NCBI GenBank assembly: GCA_965247815.1
Contig: CBDFHW010000009.1
Span: 248,001 to 312,000 of the forward strand
DNA length: 64,000 nt
Reading direction: 5' to 3'
Origin: CBDAQA01 sp965247815
GTDB taxonomy: Bacteria; Planctomycetota; Phycisphaerae; Tepidisphaerales; Tepidisphaeraceae
In this document: piece by piece, positions 33,514-41,624 of the stretch
Numbering within the stretch: the stretch's first letter is position 1
How the letters are laid out: every line of letters starts with the position of its first letter
Program-made: the position numbers and the translations under genes
The notes under the pieces: generated by a model
Databases searched by the model: none
Seen by the model: only the letters and a program-made list of their open reading frames with translations
What the model was told of the DNA's origin: nothing

Positions 33514-34241
33514 ATCGCCGCCCATACGCGGTGCACGTCGTCGTTTTCGTCCAGCGTGTGGAGGAACTCGCCGACGTCTTCCAGCTGGGCTTCGGTTAAT
33601 TCGGGAAATGCTTTTGGTATGTAGCCGATCTCACTGGTGATGACCGTCCAGCCGTTGGCAGAAAGCCAGCCGGAGACCGTCGCGACGTCCGTCCGTTCGC
33701 AGACGAATTTCGCGCCGATCGCGTCGGCCGGGATGTCGTCGTTCTGCTCGCGAGTGACCGGCTGCACGTCGCTCGCGCCGGCTTCGATCGCGGCTTCTTC
33801 GAGATCGACGTTCCCCCCGATCAGTCGATACGCCTCGACCAGGCCGACATGGTCGAACACGAACTTGTTCGCGCCGGAACTGGCGAGCTGGCCTTTTCGA
33901 AACAGCACGCGGATCTCGGGAGCGGTGCGTTGCACGTTGTCCGTGTACACCTCGACGATCACCGGCACGTTGTGCGGCGCACGGCCCTCGTAGACGACGT
34001 ATTCGAGGGTCAACTTGTCGTCGCCGATGCCGGCCCCCTTGTTGATCGCCCGCTGGATGGCGTCCTTGGGAACGCTTTCTTTTTTCGCCTTCTCGATGGC
34101 CGCGAACAGCCGGGCGTTCATGGTCGGATCGGCCCCGCCGCTCTTGGCAGCCAGCGCGACGTCGCGCACCAGCTTGGTGTTTGTCTTGGCTTTTTTAGCC
34201 CCGGAAACAAGTCTTTTCGCGTGTAGCCATTGGCGACCCAT
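33507..34241 (-). CDS. yebC: YebC/PmpR-family protein
   Basis: A 244-aa protein. I start it at 34241, where MGRQWLHAKR begins, the conserved family N-terminus (normally MAGHSKWxNIKHRK). Further family blocks are present: DPTMNARLFAAIEKAK, PKDAIQRAINKG, YEGRAPHNVPVIVE and TDNVQRTAPEIR. YebC proteins were described as transcriptional regulators and, more recently, as ribosome-associated factors that relieve stalling at proline stretches. The slightly unusual N-terminus (GRQWLHAKR instead of GHSKWANIK) places it in the YebC subgroup of longer-branched bacteria. It is convergent with the GH43 gene. Confidence 0.88.
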   Translation of the reverse strand: MGRQWLHAKRLVSGAKKAKTNTKLVRDVALAAKSGGADPTMNARLFAAIEKAKKESVPKDAIQRAINKGAGIGDDKLTLEYVVYEGRAPHNVPVIVEVYTDNVQRTAPEIRVLFRKGQLASSGANKFVFDHVGLVEAYRLIGGNVDLEEAAIEAGASDVQPVTREQNDDIPADAIGAKFVCERTDVATVSGWLSANGWTVITSEIGYIPKAFPELTEAQLEDVGEFLHTLDENDDVHRVWAAIK

Positions 34242-34642
34242 AGTCTTCGCGAGTGTATCAGATCGAAAACGCTCGGCCACGTCTGGACCGCCGGATAGTG
34301 CGATTGCGCGTGGTGACGATTTCCACACACGCATGCGAATTCACGGGCGGGAACAATACGGTGCTCTGCCGGACCTGGTAGGCTTCATTGACCAGCCGAA
34401 GCGATCGACGCGGCCCGCGGGCGACTGCTCTTGTGCGGGATTCGATCAGTCGGCGATTGGTTTCCGCATCAAGATCGTTTATTGATCATCCGATGCCCAG
34501 CGAATCCAGATCTGGCCTGTCGGATCCTGTTACTGCCAGCCTCATGGTGTTCAGGCCGGCAAGCAGATTCACCACCAGCGTGACGGTCTTCCAGATGATA
34601 AGCGAACCGGTCGGCGGGAACGCGACCGAGGCGGGGTAAAGC
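34242..34642. other. 401-base stretch without a well-supported gene
   Basis: No recognisable protein is encoded here. A 52-codon minus-strand frame starting at 34644 (MLYPASVAF ... WKTVTLVVNLLAGL) is hydrophobic enough to be a small membrane protein. It has no family signature and its start overlaps the start of the divergent gene at 34643, so I do not list it as a gene. The region probably holds the promoters of the divergent yebC and DUF1801 genes. Confidence 0.4.
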
Positions 34643-35242
34643 ATGCCAGCGCAGACACCTAAAGCAACAGATATCGACGAGTACATCGCGAACGCGCCGG
34701 CCGGCACTCGTCCGATTCTCGCGGAGCTTCGACGCGTCTTCCTGCAGGCGTCCCCCCGGTTGGAAGAGACCCTCAAATGGGGCGTACCGTTCTACAGCTA
34801 CAAGGGCCCGGTTGGGGGCTTTGCTGCCTACAAGGCGCATGTCAGCTGGGGGCTGTGGAAGGCCCGGCTGCTGAATGATCCAGACGGAATAGTTGGTAAC
34901 GGAATCAAGACAGGCGGGAAGATCAGGACCATTGATGAATTGCCGTCGCCACTAAAGCTGATCGGCTTGATACGGCAAGCGATTGCATTGAACGAGGCGG
35001 GCATCAAACCACGCACGCCAGAACCTGACGAGCCTGAGGATTTTAAAATTGCGATGAAAGCCTGGAAGCCTCTCGATGAGAAACGCGATGCCGGGCAGGC
35101 GTCAACAAATTGGGATGCGTTCTCACCTGCCCGCAAATGGCAATATGTGAACTGGATCAATCAGGCCAAACGGACGGATACGCGGGCGAGGCGAATCGCA
35201 ACGGCCGTCGAACAAATCGCCAGGGGCAGGCCGATGAAGTGA
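34643..35242 (+). CDS. DUF1801 / YdeI-like protein
   Basis: A 199-aa protein. The N-terminal part (DIDEYIANAPAGTRPILAEL ... LEETLKWGVPFYSYKG) is a DUF1801 domain. The C-terminal part (PEDFKIAMKA, then WDAFSPARKWQYVNWINQAK and ARRIATAVEQIARG) is the YdeI/OmdA-associated helical domain. These are small cytoplasmic iron-homeostasis or stress-associated proteins of uncertain biochemistry. A second DUF1801 protein is encoded convergently 116 bases downstream. Confidence 0.82.
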   Translation: MPAQTPKATDIDEYIANAPAGTRPILAELRRVFLQASPRLEETLKWGVPFYSYKGPVGGFAAYKAHVSWGLWKARLLNDPDGIVGNGIKTGGKIRTIDELPSPLKLIGLIRQAIALNEAGIKPRTPEPDEPEDFKIAMKAWKPLDEKRDAGQASTNWDAFSPARKWQYVNWINQAKRTDTRARRIATAVEQIARGRPMK

Positions 35243-35301
35243 GCGATCGAGATATCCGGCGATCTGAGGCGTAACAAAAGCTGCCAGGCACTTAAGGCTC
35301 C

Positions 35302-35345
35302 GGCGGATCCGGACGTTCACGCGATCCGCCGTGCGCTGGATTTTT
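35302..35345. terminator. Candidate bidirectional terminator hairpin
   Basis: An 8-bp stem, GGCGGATC (35302-35309) with GATCCGCC (35323-35330), and a T5 run about ten bases further on, lie between two convergent DUF1801-type genes. The distance from stem to T-run is longer than in a textbook terminator. Confidence 0.35.
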
Positions 35346-35357
35346 ACAGGCGGGGCG

Positions 35358-35777
35358 TCACCGCTTTTTCTTTACTGACGAATTAAATTCGATCGCTTCT
35401 TGAATCAGTGCTGCCAGCGCGGGTTGGTTAATCTCCTCGCCTTCGCGAATGTCTATCGCACGTCGAACGTTCCCATCCAGACTCGAATTGAATAGTTTCT
35501 TCGGGTCTTTGAGTTTTGCTCCCTTTGCGAACGTCAATTTCACAACCTCTTTGTAGGTTTCTCCCGTGCAGATGATGCCGTCTAAAGACCAGACGGGAAC
35601 CCCCCGCCATTTCCATTCTTCGATTATTGCCGGATCAACTTTCTGTATCACACCCCGCACCTTGGCGAGCACGTCTCCACGCCAGTCACCAAGTTCCGCG
35701 ATTCGCTTGTCTATCTTGTCTGACGCGGATTTTTCCGTCGTCACCGCCGGACTTGGTTGTGTTTTCTTTTTTTTCAT
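35358..35777 (-). CDS. DUF1801 domain protein
   Basis: A 139-aa protein. A Lys-rich start (MKKKKTQPS) is followed by DKRIAELGDWRGDVLAKVRG, EEWKWRGVPVWSLDGIICTG, VVKLTFAKGAKL and a C-terminal helix with REGEEINQPALAALIQEAI. This is the DUF1801 fold (YdhG-like), here without the YdeI tail found in the protein at 34643. Its function is unknown; members are often linked to iron or to general stress. It is the last gene of a leftward string that begins with the GH88 gene, but the intervening small genes look unrelated to uronate use. Confidence 0.8.
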   Translation of the reverse strand: MKKKKTQPSPAVTTEKSASDKIDKRIAELGDWRGDVLAKVRGVIQKVDPAIIEEWKWRGVPVWSLDGIICTGETYKEVVKLTFAKGAKLKDPKKLFNSSLDGNVRRAIDIREGEEINQPALAALIQEAIEFNSSVKKKR

Positions 35778-35833
35778 AGTCTAAGTCCTCCAAATTTCAT
35801 GCCGCAATCGCGGCAGGTGGCAGTCGCCGTTCC

Positions 35834-36052
35834 CTACAGTGATTTAGGCGGTTTTCGGAAAAAGAGCGTGCTCGCGAAGTGGCCTTTCCACATCCAAAGT
35901 CCAGTCAACACTATGGCCGGAAAGAAGATGAAGCGAACGCCGTTGGCGTATTGCTGCACATCCGCGGGCTTCCCGTAAATGTAGCCCAGAACGGGTATGC
36001 TCAAGCTCAAATGGATCCATCGGACGATCGAACGAGTAACATTTTTTCTCAT
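35834..36052 (-). CDS. Small two-helix membrane protein
   Basis: A 72-aa protein. ATG 36052 has AGGAG on the minus strand (36059-36063) 6-7 bases upstream, which rules out the longer frame. Two hydrophobic segments (RWIHLSLSIPVLGYIYG and RFIFFPAIVLTGLWMW) indicate a small inner-membrane protein. I do not recognise a named family. It sits between a DUF1801 gene and a broken SRPBCC gene, a combination seen in variable stress-related clusters. Confidence 0.6.
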   Translation of the reverse strand: MRKNVTRSIVRWIHLSLSIPVLGYIYGKPADVQQYANGVRFIFFPAIVLTGLWMWKGHFASTLFFRKPPKSL

Positions 36053-36113
36053 CGCATTCTCCTGCGGTTTGCCTCGGCTCATTCGAACAACACGACGACT
36101 CGCTCGAGGTCGT

Positions 36114-36365
36114 TCAAAACTTTTTACCAGCAATGAGTAGCGCCCCGCTGGTTGGCATTTGATCGTCACCGAAGCCGGATTGTTCCATTCGCAGCAGCGT
36201 CCCGCTTTGGGTTGCCGTCAGGGTCCAGACGACGACGCTTTCGAGCCCCAGCGCGTTCCAACTGTACGAAAGCGTTTTTTGAGGATGCAAGACCACGACG
36301 TCGCTGTCGAGGACGCCGTTCCAATAAAACCGACGACCGACAACAGGCTGGAAATCATTGTTCAT
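36114..36365 (-). pseudogene. Fragment of an SRPBCC / AHSA1-type protein
   Basis: About 83 codons from ATG 36365 match only the middle of the activator-of-Hsp90-ATPase-like (SRPBCC) fold: MNNDFQPVVGRRF, LSYSWNALGLESVVVWTL and GTLLRMEQSGFGDDQ. Complete members are about 150 aa and begin with a block like REKVWRALTDPxLIxxWL, which is missing here. The normal C-terminal helix is also absent, replaced by a short unrelated tail. The gene is therefore truncated at both ends. A functional minimal protein is unlikely. Confidence 0.65.
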
Positions 36366-36415
36366 CAAAGGTCTTCCCGACGGCGAAATTGACGCTCTAC
36401 AGAGACCCCAACAGG

Positions 36416-37495
36416 CTACCGTTTGATGCGTGCCGACCCACCGGAGAATACGTGCATTAATTCTTCCAGGTCGATCTGGCTCGTGTCGCCGCGAGTCGAT
36501 TGAAGCAGCGCCCCGTGAGCGGCGGCGAGATCCACGCACTGCTGCGGGCTCTTCCCGGTAAGAAAGCCGAACGCGAACCCGCTGCTGAAGCCGTCACCCC
36601 CACCGACGCGGTCTTCGATCTCCAGATTCTCAAACTTTCGACTGTCGTAGAACGTCCCGTCTACGAAAAGTATCGCGCTCCAGTTATTGATCAACCCCGA
36701 TTTCACTTCGCGCAACGTCGTGCCGACTACTTTCACATTCGGGTACGTTTTGACGACTTGACGGACCATCGATTGGTACGCGCCAGTGTCGAGCGCGGAC
36801 ATATTCTCGTCGACGCCTTCGACTTCGAACCCGAGCACTTTCTGGAAATCTTCCTCGTTGCCGATGAGGCAGTCGATGTAAGGCACGAGTTCTTTTGTAA
36901 CGGCCTGTGCTTTGTCGGCCTTCCATAGTTTGCTGCGAAAATTGAGATCGTAACTCACCACGGTGCCGTGCTTTTTAGCCGCGATAAGCGCTTCCTTCAG
37001 CACAGCCGCACATCCGTCAGACAGCGCGGCGAAGATCCCCCCGGTGTGCAGCCAGCGAACGCCCTGAGAAAACACGCGATCGAAATCGATCATGCCCGGC
37101 TCTAGATTCGAACAGGCGCTGTGACCGCGGTCGTACATCGTGACCGACGCGCGGACGCCCGTACCCACTTCGGTAAAATTTAAGCCAATCCGGTCTGCCC
37201 GTCCGACGCCGTCGTACTTAGCGACCAATGTCTCGCTGACGTCGACACCGACCGTCCGTGCGTGGTTCAGGATGATTCTGCCGATAGGGTTATCGACCAA
37301 CCGGCTGATAAACCCGGTCCGCATGCCGAGCCGCGCGAGCGCGTAAGCGACGTTGTATTCGCCGCCCCCGACGTGAACTTCCAGAGTCGAGCTGAACTCG
37401 ATCCGGCCGTGCCCCGGGGGGGACAACCGAACCATGCACTCGCCCAGACTCATCAGATCGAACCTGCTGGAACTGGCGTCGCGAAGGTTAATCAT
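36416..37495 (-). CDS. kdgK: 2-dehydro-3-deoxygluconokinase (PfkB family)
   Basis: A 359-aa PfkB-fold sugar kinase. The N-terminal VHVGGGEYNVAYALARLGM is the PfkB signature 1 region, and DRVGGGDGFSSGFAFG near residue 300 carries the anion hole and catalytic Asp (GGGD rather than the usual GAGD). It should phosphorylate KDG to KDPG with ATP. The aldolase that splits KDPG is encoded 38 bases upstream (eda), and GH88 and an SDR precede it, so the pathway context strongly supports KDG kinase over other PfkB sugars. Length is typical for this subgroup. Confidence 0.88.
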   Translation of the reverse strand: MINLRDASSSRFDLMSLGECMVRLSPPGHGRIEFSSTLEVHVGGGEYNVAYALARLGMRTGFISRLVDNPIGRIILNHARTVGVDVSETLVAKYDGVGRADRIGLNFTEVGTGVRASVTMYDRGHSACSNLEPGMIDFDRVFSQGVRWLHTGGIFAALSDGCAAVLKEALIAAKKHGTVVSYDLNFRSKLWKADKAQAVTKELVPYIDCLIGNEEDFQKVLGFEVEGVDENMSALDTGAYQSMVRQVVKTYPNVKVVGTTLREVKSGLINNWSAILFVDGTFYDSRKFENLEIEDRVGGGDGFSSGFAFGFLTGKSPQQCVDLAAAHGALLQSTRGDTSQIDLEELMHVFSGGSARIKR

Positions 37496-37533
37496 AATAG
37501 CTTTTCAAAAGCGTTCGAACGATTCGGGGAGTC

Positions 37534-38160
37534 TTACCCGGCGGCAATTTTTACCGCAGCCGCGGTCAGCGAAGTCACCATCGCAAAGTCACCGGCGGCG
37601 AGCAACTCTTTGCTCACCATCCAACTCCCACCGCAGGCAATAACCGGCGAAAAGGTTAGATAATCCGCTAGATTCTTTTCGGTGATTCCGCCGGTCGGGA
37701 TGAATCGCACCCGCGCGAACGGCGCGGCAAATGCCTTCAGCGTCTTGATCCCGCCGACCGCCTCGGCGGGGAAGAATTTCACCGTGCTGATACCGTGCTC
37801 CAGCGCCATCTGAATCTCGGTCGGGGTGACACAGCCCGGCGTTACCGGGATCTTCTGCGCCAGACAGTAGTCAACGACCTTTTCGCTGAAGCCCGGCGAA
37901 ACGACGTAGGTCGCACCGGCGTCGATGGCGCGCTTGACGGTATCAACATCCAGCACGGTGCCGGCCCCGACCAGCATGGACGGCCGGGTCGCCATCTCCC
38001 GAATCGACGCCTCGGCGGCCGCGGTGCGGAACGTGACTTCGGCGACGGGAAGCCCCCCGGCGATTAACGCGTCGGCCAGCGGGCCCGCCTGATCGGCGCG
38101 GTCGATCGCAATAACCGGGATCAGTCGATGGGCCGCGAGTCGGGACAGTGTGTCGTTCAT
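37534..38160 (-). CDS. eda: KDPG/KHG aldolase
   Basis: A 208-aa protein. ATG 38160 is preferred over an upstream TTG. Family motifs are all present: VIAIDRADQAGPLADALIAG, the catalytic Glu in VAEVTFRT, VGAGTV, PGCVTPTEI, and the Schiff-base Lys in VKFFPAEAVGG, followed by the phosphate site PTGGIT. It cleaves 2-keto-3-deoxy-6-phosphogluconate to pyruvate and glyceraldehyde-3-phosphate. It is the last step of the uronate route encoded in this operon. Cytosolic, about the size of E. coli Eda (213 aa). Confidence 0.92.
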   Translation of the reverse strand: MNDTLSRLAAHRLIPVIAIDRADQAGPLADALIAGGLPVAEVTFRTAAAEASIREMATRPSMLVGAGTVLDVDTVKRAIDAGATYVVSPGFSEKVVDYCLAQKIPVTPGCVTPTEIQMALEHGISTVKFFPAEAVGGIKTLKAFAAPFARVRFIPTGGITEKNLADYLTFSPVIACGGSWMVSKELLAAGDFAMVTSLTAAAVKIAAG

Positions 38161-38246
38161 GGTGCAAACTCGTTCGAGCAATCCGACGATTCAAGTTAAG
38201 AAAAAGCATCAGGCGAGCAGCCCTCACGCTGCGTCGCGCGTTTCGA

Positions 38247-39020
38247 TTACAAGCGTCGCTGTGTGAGGCCGCCGTCGACTGTCAGCACCTGACCGGTCGA
38301 GTACGGTAAATCACCCCGCGACAACATCGCGACCACTTTACCGACGTCCTCCGGCTGGCCCCAGCGCGGTTCGAGCGTTAATCCACTCGCCAGTAACTGG
38401 TCGTATTTTTCTTTCACCCCCGCGGTCATGTCCGTCGCGATCACACCCGGGCGCACCTCGTAGACATCGATCCCGAACTCGGCCAGCCGTGCCGCCCACA
38501 GCTGCGTCGCCATCGCGACGCCCGCTTTGCTGACGCAGTAGTCCCCGCGGTTGGTCGAAGCCACCGTCGCGCTGACCGACGAAACATTCACAATTTTCCC
38601 GCGGAAGTGCGGATCGGCCGTCCGTTGCTCGATCATCATCTTCGCAGCCAGTTGGGTCAGGAAGTACGGCCCCTTTAGGTTGATCGACATCAACCGGTCG
38701 AAGCTTTCTTCACCCGCCTCGAGCAGATCGGCCCGCACCGCGGGGGCGACGCCGGCGTTATTAACCAGCACGTCCAACCGGCCGAACGCCTCGCGGGTTT
38801 CTTTGATCAACTTCACCCGGTCGTCGGCGATCGAGATATCCGCCCGGCAGTAATGCACCGCCGGGGTGAACGCCTGGAGCTGGCCAATCGCCTCGGCAAC
38901 CTGGTCGGCGGCGCGAATGCCGGCGATCGAAAGACAGTAACCTTCCCGCGCCAGCGCTAATGCAATGCCGAGCCCGATCCCGCGGCCCCCGCCGGTGATG
39001 ACCGCCACCTTCTGCGTCAT
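38247..39020 (-). CDS. Short-chain dehydrogenase (KduD-like candidate)
   Basis: A 257-aa SDR. ATG 39020 has AAGGAGGT 7 bases upstream (plus-strand 39028-39035). Cofactor motif TGGGRGIG (residues about 9-16), NNAG at about 90, Ser in VNVSSVSA and catalytic YCVSK are in place; the C-terminal GQVLTVDGGLTQ is classic for the family. Sequence alone says 3-oxoacyl reductase-like SDR. Operon context (GH88 upstream, KDPG aldolase and KDG kinase downstream) suggests 2-dehydro-3-deoxygluconate 5-dehydrogenase, producing KDG. No KduI is visible in the window. Confidence 0.78.
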   Translation of the reverse strand: MTQKVAVITGGGRGIGLGIALALAREGYCLSIAGIRAADQVAEAIGQLQAFTPAVHYCRADISIADDRVKLIKETREAFGRLDVLVNNAGVAPAVRADLLEAGEESFDRLMSINLKGPYFLTQLAAKMMIEQRTADPHFRGKIVNVSSVSATVASTNRGDYCVSKAGVAMATQLWAARLAEFGIDVYEVRPGVIATDMTAGVKEKYDQLLASGLTLEPRWGQPEDVGKVVAMLSRGDLPYSTGQVLTVDGGLTQRRL

Positions 39021-39072
39021 ATGCGTTACCTCCTTGCAATCGAAACGGTCGCCGTCCTGCGAGAAGTGGCGA

Positions 39073-40509
39073 TTACTCAACGTCGTAGAACGTGTAGTTA
39101 CCGCCTGCAGTCATTCGGCGAATCAGGATCGCGAGTTCGAGCAGATGATAATCACCCCACAGGCTGGATTCACCGCAGGGAATCTTTCGCCCCGCCGGGA
39201 CGTGGTCCCAGCCGTTGGGCCGATGGTAGATCGAGTGGAGCAGCAAGCCCTGGTGCGTGTCGCTTGTGGACAAATACGGCTCATCCATCAGCACGGCCGC
39301 GATGTGCAAGCCTGCAGTCAGATATCGATCCCCGGCTCCTGCTCCGAGAAACCGACCGAGCCGAATCAGTCCCTGGGCCGCGATCGCCGACGCGCTGGCG
39401 TCAACTGGCTCGTGTTCATTAAACGGGTCGGCCGGACTTGATCGCCAATCACCGAGCCTGGTCAGCCCTGGTGCGCCATCATCCCAGTACGTGATTCCGT
39501 CGGAAGCCGAGCAGACATTTAAGTAATGATCGCAGGTGTCGGTCGCCGCCTGAAGGTAGACGTCGACGACCCGGGACTTGGAAAGTCCCACTGATTCTTG
39601 GAATCGGTCGGCCGGGATCGTGCCGAAGAATTCGAGCTCCTCAGCAAACCCGAGCATCGCCCAGGCGAGCCCGCGGGTCCAGGTGCTGAAGGGTGAATAA
39701 CCTTGCTGGCTCGAGCGACACCGAAAACTACCGTCGTTTCGATTAAAGATTGCCTCGTGGCAGGTCCGACCTCGGACGTCGTAGGTGTGCTCCGACGATC
39801 CGTGGAAAACGACATACTGATTAGTCGTCAATCCGTGAAGGACCGAGCGTTTCAGCAGATCAGCCGATCTGTCATTCTCGTGCATCAGGCTGTGACCGAG
39901 CTGCCACGCGACACCGAGAATGCGCGTCGTTCTGATCGTGTCGACAAAAAGCGAATGCGGGCCGTTGAAAGAATAGACGTATCCCAACGCAGACGCGTCG
40001 GCTGACAGCGCCGAAGGGACAGCAACCGCGACACCCGCCCACCGCGCGGCTTGCACCGCCCCGCTGACCTTGATCGCCAATTCATAAAACGCGAGCTCCC
40101 AATCGTTACGGGCAATTCGACCCTGCAGCATCAATCGGCGGAGTTGGCCGTAAGTCGAGAGATTGTTGAAACCGTGGTCGTGAACCCCGACGTGGCTGAC
40201 GTGCGTCGCCATATTGCCCAGGGTTCGCCGGCGTCCTAGCTCTAGCAGCCGCGCATCATCGGTCGCGTCGAACGCCAGTATCGCACAGCCGTACTGAAAT
40301 CCCTGGGTCCATTCCGTCCAACCGCGCGAGGTGTATTTTCCGTCGACCGTAAAAACCGGCGTGCCGCGCGAAGCGTCCCAGGACTGATCCAGCTGGACGG
40401 CCTTCTTCGCCGCGAGTTCAAATACCCCGGCTAGCCTACCGGTCAGATCCACAGTAGCGCTGGTCGATTTCAAAGCAGGCTTTCTGTTGAATCTTAAAGG
40501 CACGGCCAC
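39073..40509 (-). CDS. GH88-family unsaturated glucuronyl hydrolase
   Basis: A 478-aa (alpha/alpha)6-barrel protein with a GTG start. Signature parts are HVGVHDHGFNNLSTYG (about 105-120), TWTRGLAWAMLGF, the second catalytic Asp in PVDASASAIAAQGLI and the late QGLLLHSIYHRPNGWD and GESSLWGDYHLLE blocks. GH88 enzymes hydrolyse the unsaturated uronic acid left by polysaccharide lyases from glycosaminoglycan or related oligosaccharides. The released sugar rearranges to a keto acid that feeds the SDR, kinase and aldolase encoded downstream. No clear signal peptide is seen, so it is probably cytoplasmic. A divergent AraC regulator is 125 bases away. Confidence 0.85.
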   Translation of the reverse strand: MAVPLRFNRKPALKSTSATVDLTGRLAGVFELAAKKAVQLDQSWDASRGTPVFTVDGKYTSRGWTEWTQGFQYGCAILAFDATDDARLLELGRRRTLGNMATHVSHVGVHDHGFNNLSTYGQLRRLMLQGRIARNDWELAFYELAIKVSGAVQAARWAGVAVAVPSALSADASALGYVYSFNGPHSLFVDTIRTTRILGVAWQLGHSLMHENDRSADLLKRSVLHGLTTNQYVVFHGSSEHTYDVRGRTCHEAIFNRNDGSFRCRSSQQGYSPFSTWTRGLAWAMLGFAEELEFFGTIPADRFQESVGLSKSRVVDVYLQAATDTCDHYLNVCSASDGITYWDDGAPGLTRLGDWRSSPADPFNEHEPVDASASAIAAQGLIRLGRFLGAGAGDRYLTAGLHIAAVLMDEPYLSTSDTHQGLLLHSIYHRPNGWDHVPAGRKIPCGESSLWGDYHLLELAILIRRMTAGGNYTFYDVE

Positions 40510-40634
40510 AGAGACCCGCCGAAGGCATCATACCGAACGGTTCTGATCGGCCTCTCCGTTAATTGAAGTATGCTTCGTTCGTACCGCTGAATCAAGATAC
40601 TTTTCTTGGACGCAGTGTCCGAAAACGATAACAT

Positions 40635-41492
40635 TTGAACGTGCCACATGCGGTCGATCGATTGAACCTCTGCTCGGAATTGTTCCGTGACCCTTCTCGT
40701 GTCGAAGGCACATTGACGCACGAAGTGCGCGGGGCCTACAGCATAGCTCCGCACGCGCACGAAGACCTTCTGCAGTTCGATTTGCTCGTCGGTTGTCGGG
40801 GCCGGGCGTTGATCGATGACGTTTGGCACCCGCTCTCGGGAGTCTCAGCGATGGTCTGCCCGCCAGGCGTCGTGCACGGTTACGAACTAGAAAGGCGAGG
40901 GCCGGAGCCGTGCCGGGTTTATCATCTGAAGCTTAGATGCGAACCGGGCTGCCAGGCGATCGAATCGAACGCTTTTCCGGCGTTGCTGGTGGGGTTGTCA
41001 AAGATGGAGTCGCTTCAGGCAGCGTTTCGAGCAGTCGTGCAGCTGGGATATCTGAAAACGGCAAGATCACCGACTTTTTTGCCTCGAGTGTCGGAAGTTC
41101 TCTGCCTGTGGCCAACAGCTGTGGGCGTGGCGCCGGGGGCGTCGGCGGACCAGATCCATGACGACGTGCCGCCGGCATTGGCCGCAACGATTTCGCTGAT
41201 CGACCGCCGCCTGGCGGATCCACCGGGGATGGACGAACTGGCAACGCTTTCGGGGTATTCGGTCCGACACTTCAACCGACAGTTCCGCGCCCGTTTCGCC
41301 TGTACCCCGCACGACTATATTACCCAGCGCCGTGTGGCAATCGCACGGGGACTGTTGCTCGACCCGAACCTGAAGGTTCACCAGGTGGCAACGCAGTTGG
41401 GTTTTTCCTCGGTCGCGATTTTCTCTCGCTGGTTTCGGCGGGAAGTCGGAGTAAGTCCCCGCGAGCACCGCGAATCGCCCACAGTACTGTAG
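40635..41492 (+). CDS. AraC-family transcriptional regulator (uronate operon)
   Basis: About 285 aa from TTG 40635; GTG 40641 is an alternative, and no ribosome-binding site decides. The N-terminal AraC-type cupin (VRGAYSIAPHAHEDLLQFDL ... PPGVVHGYEL) would bind a sugar. The C-terminal double helix-turn-helix is intact (MDELATLSGYSVRHFNRQF and VHQVATQLGFSSVAIFSRWF followed by GVSPREHR). It is divergent from the GH88-led operon, so regulation of uronate salvage by a pathway intermediate is the natural inference. The 125-base spacer would contain both promoters. Confidence 0.83.
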   Translation: MNVPHAVDRLNLCSELFRDPSRVEGTLTHEVRGAYSIAPHAHEDLLQFDLLVGCRGRALIDDVWHPLSGVSAMVCPPGVVHGYELERRGPEPCRVYHLKLRCEPGCQAIESNAFPALLVGLSKMESLQAAFRAVVQLGYLKTARSPTFLPRVSEVLCLWPTAVGVAPGASADQIHDDVPPALAATISLIDRRLADPPGMDELATLSGYSVRHFNRQFRARFACTPHDYITQRRVAIARGLLLDPNLKVHQVATQLGFSSVAIFSRWFRREVGVSPREHRESPTVL

Positions 41493-41624
41493 AAAAGTCG
41501 TGTCTCGAAACGCAAAGTTTTTCGGCCGCCGATGCGAATGATTTTCCGGAGTTCACCCGGTAGTGTTATCAGGAATGTGAACTGCCCCGACGGCGGTCGG
41601 GGTGAGATCTGCAACTCGAAAGCA

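Noticed and set aside
34486..34644. Small hydrophobic minus-strand protein
   Set aside because: It has no family match or ribosome-binding site, and it overlaps the start codon of the divergent gene at 34643.
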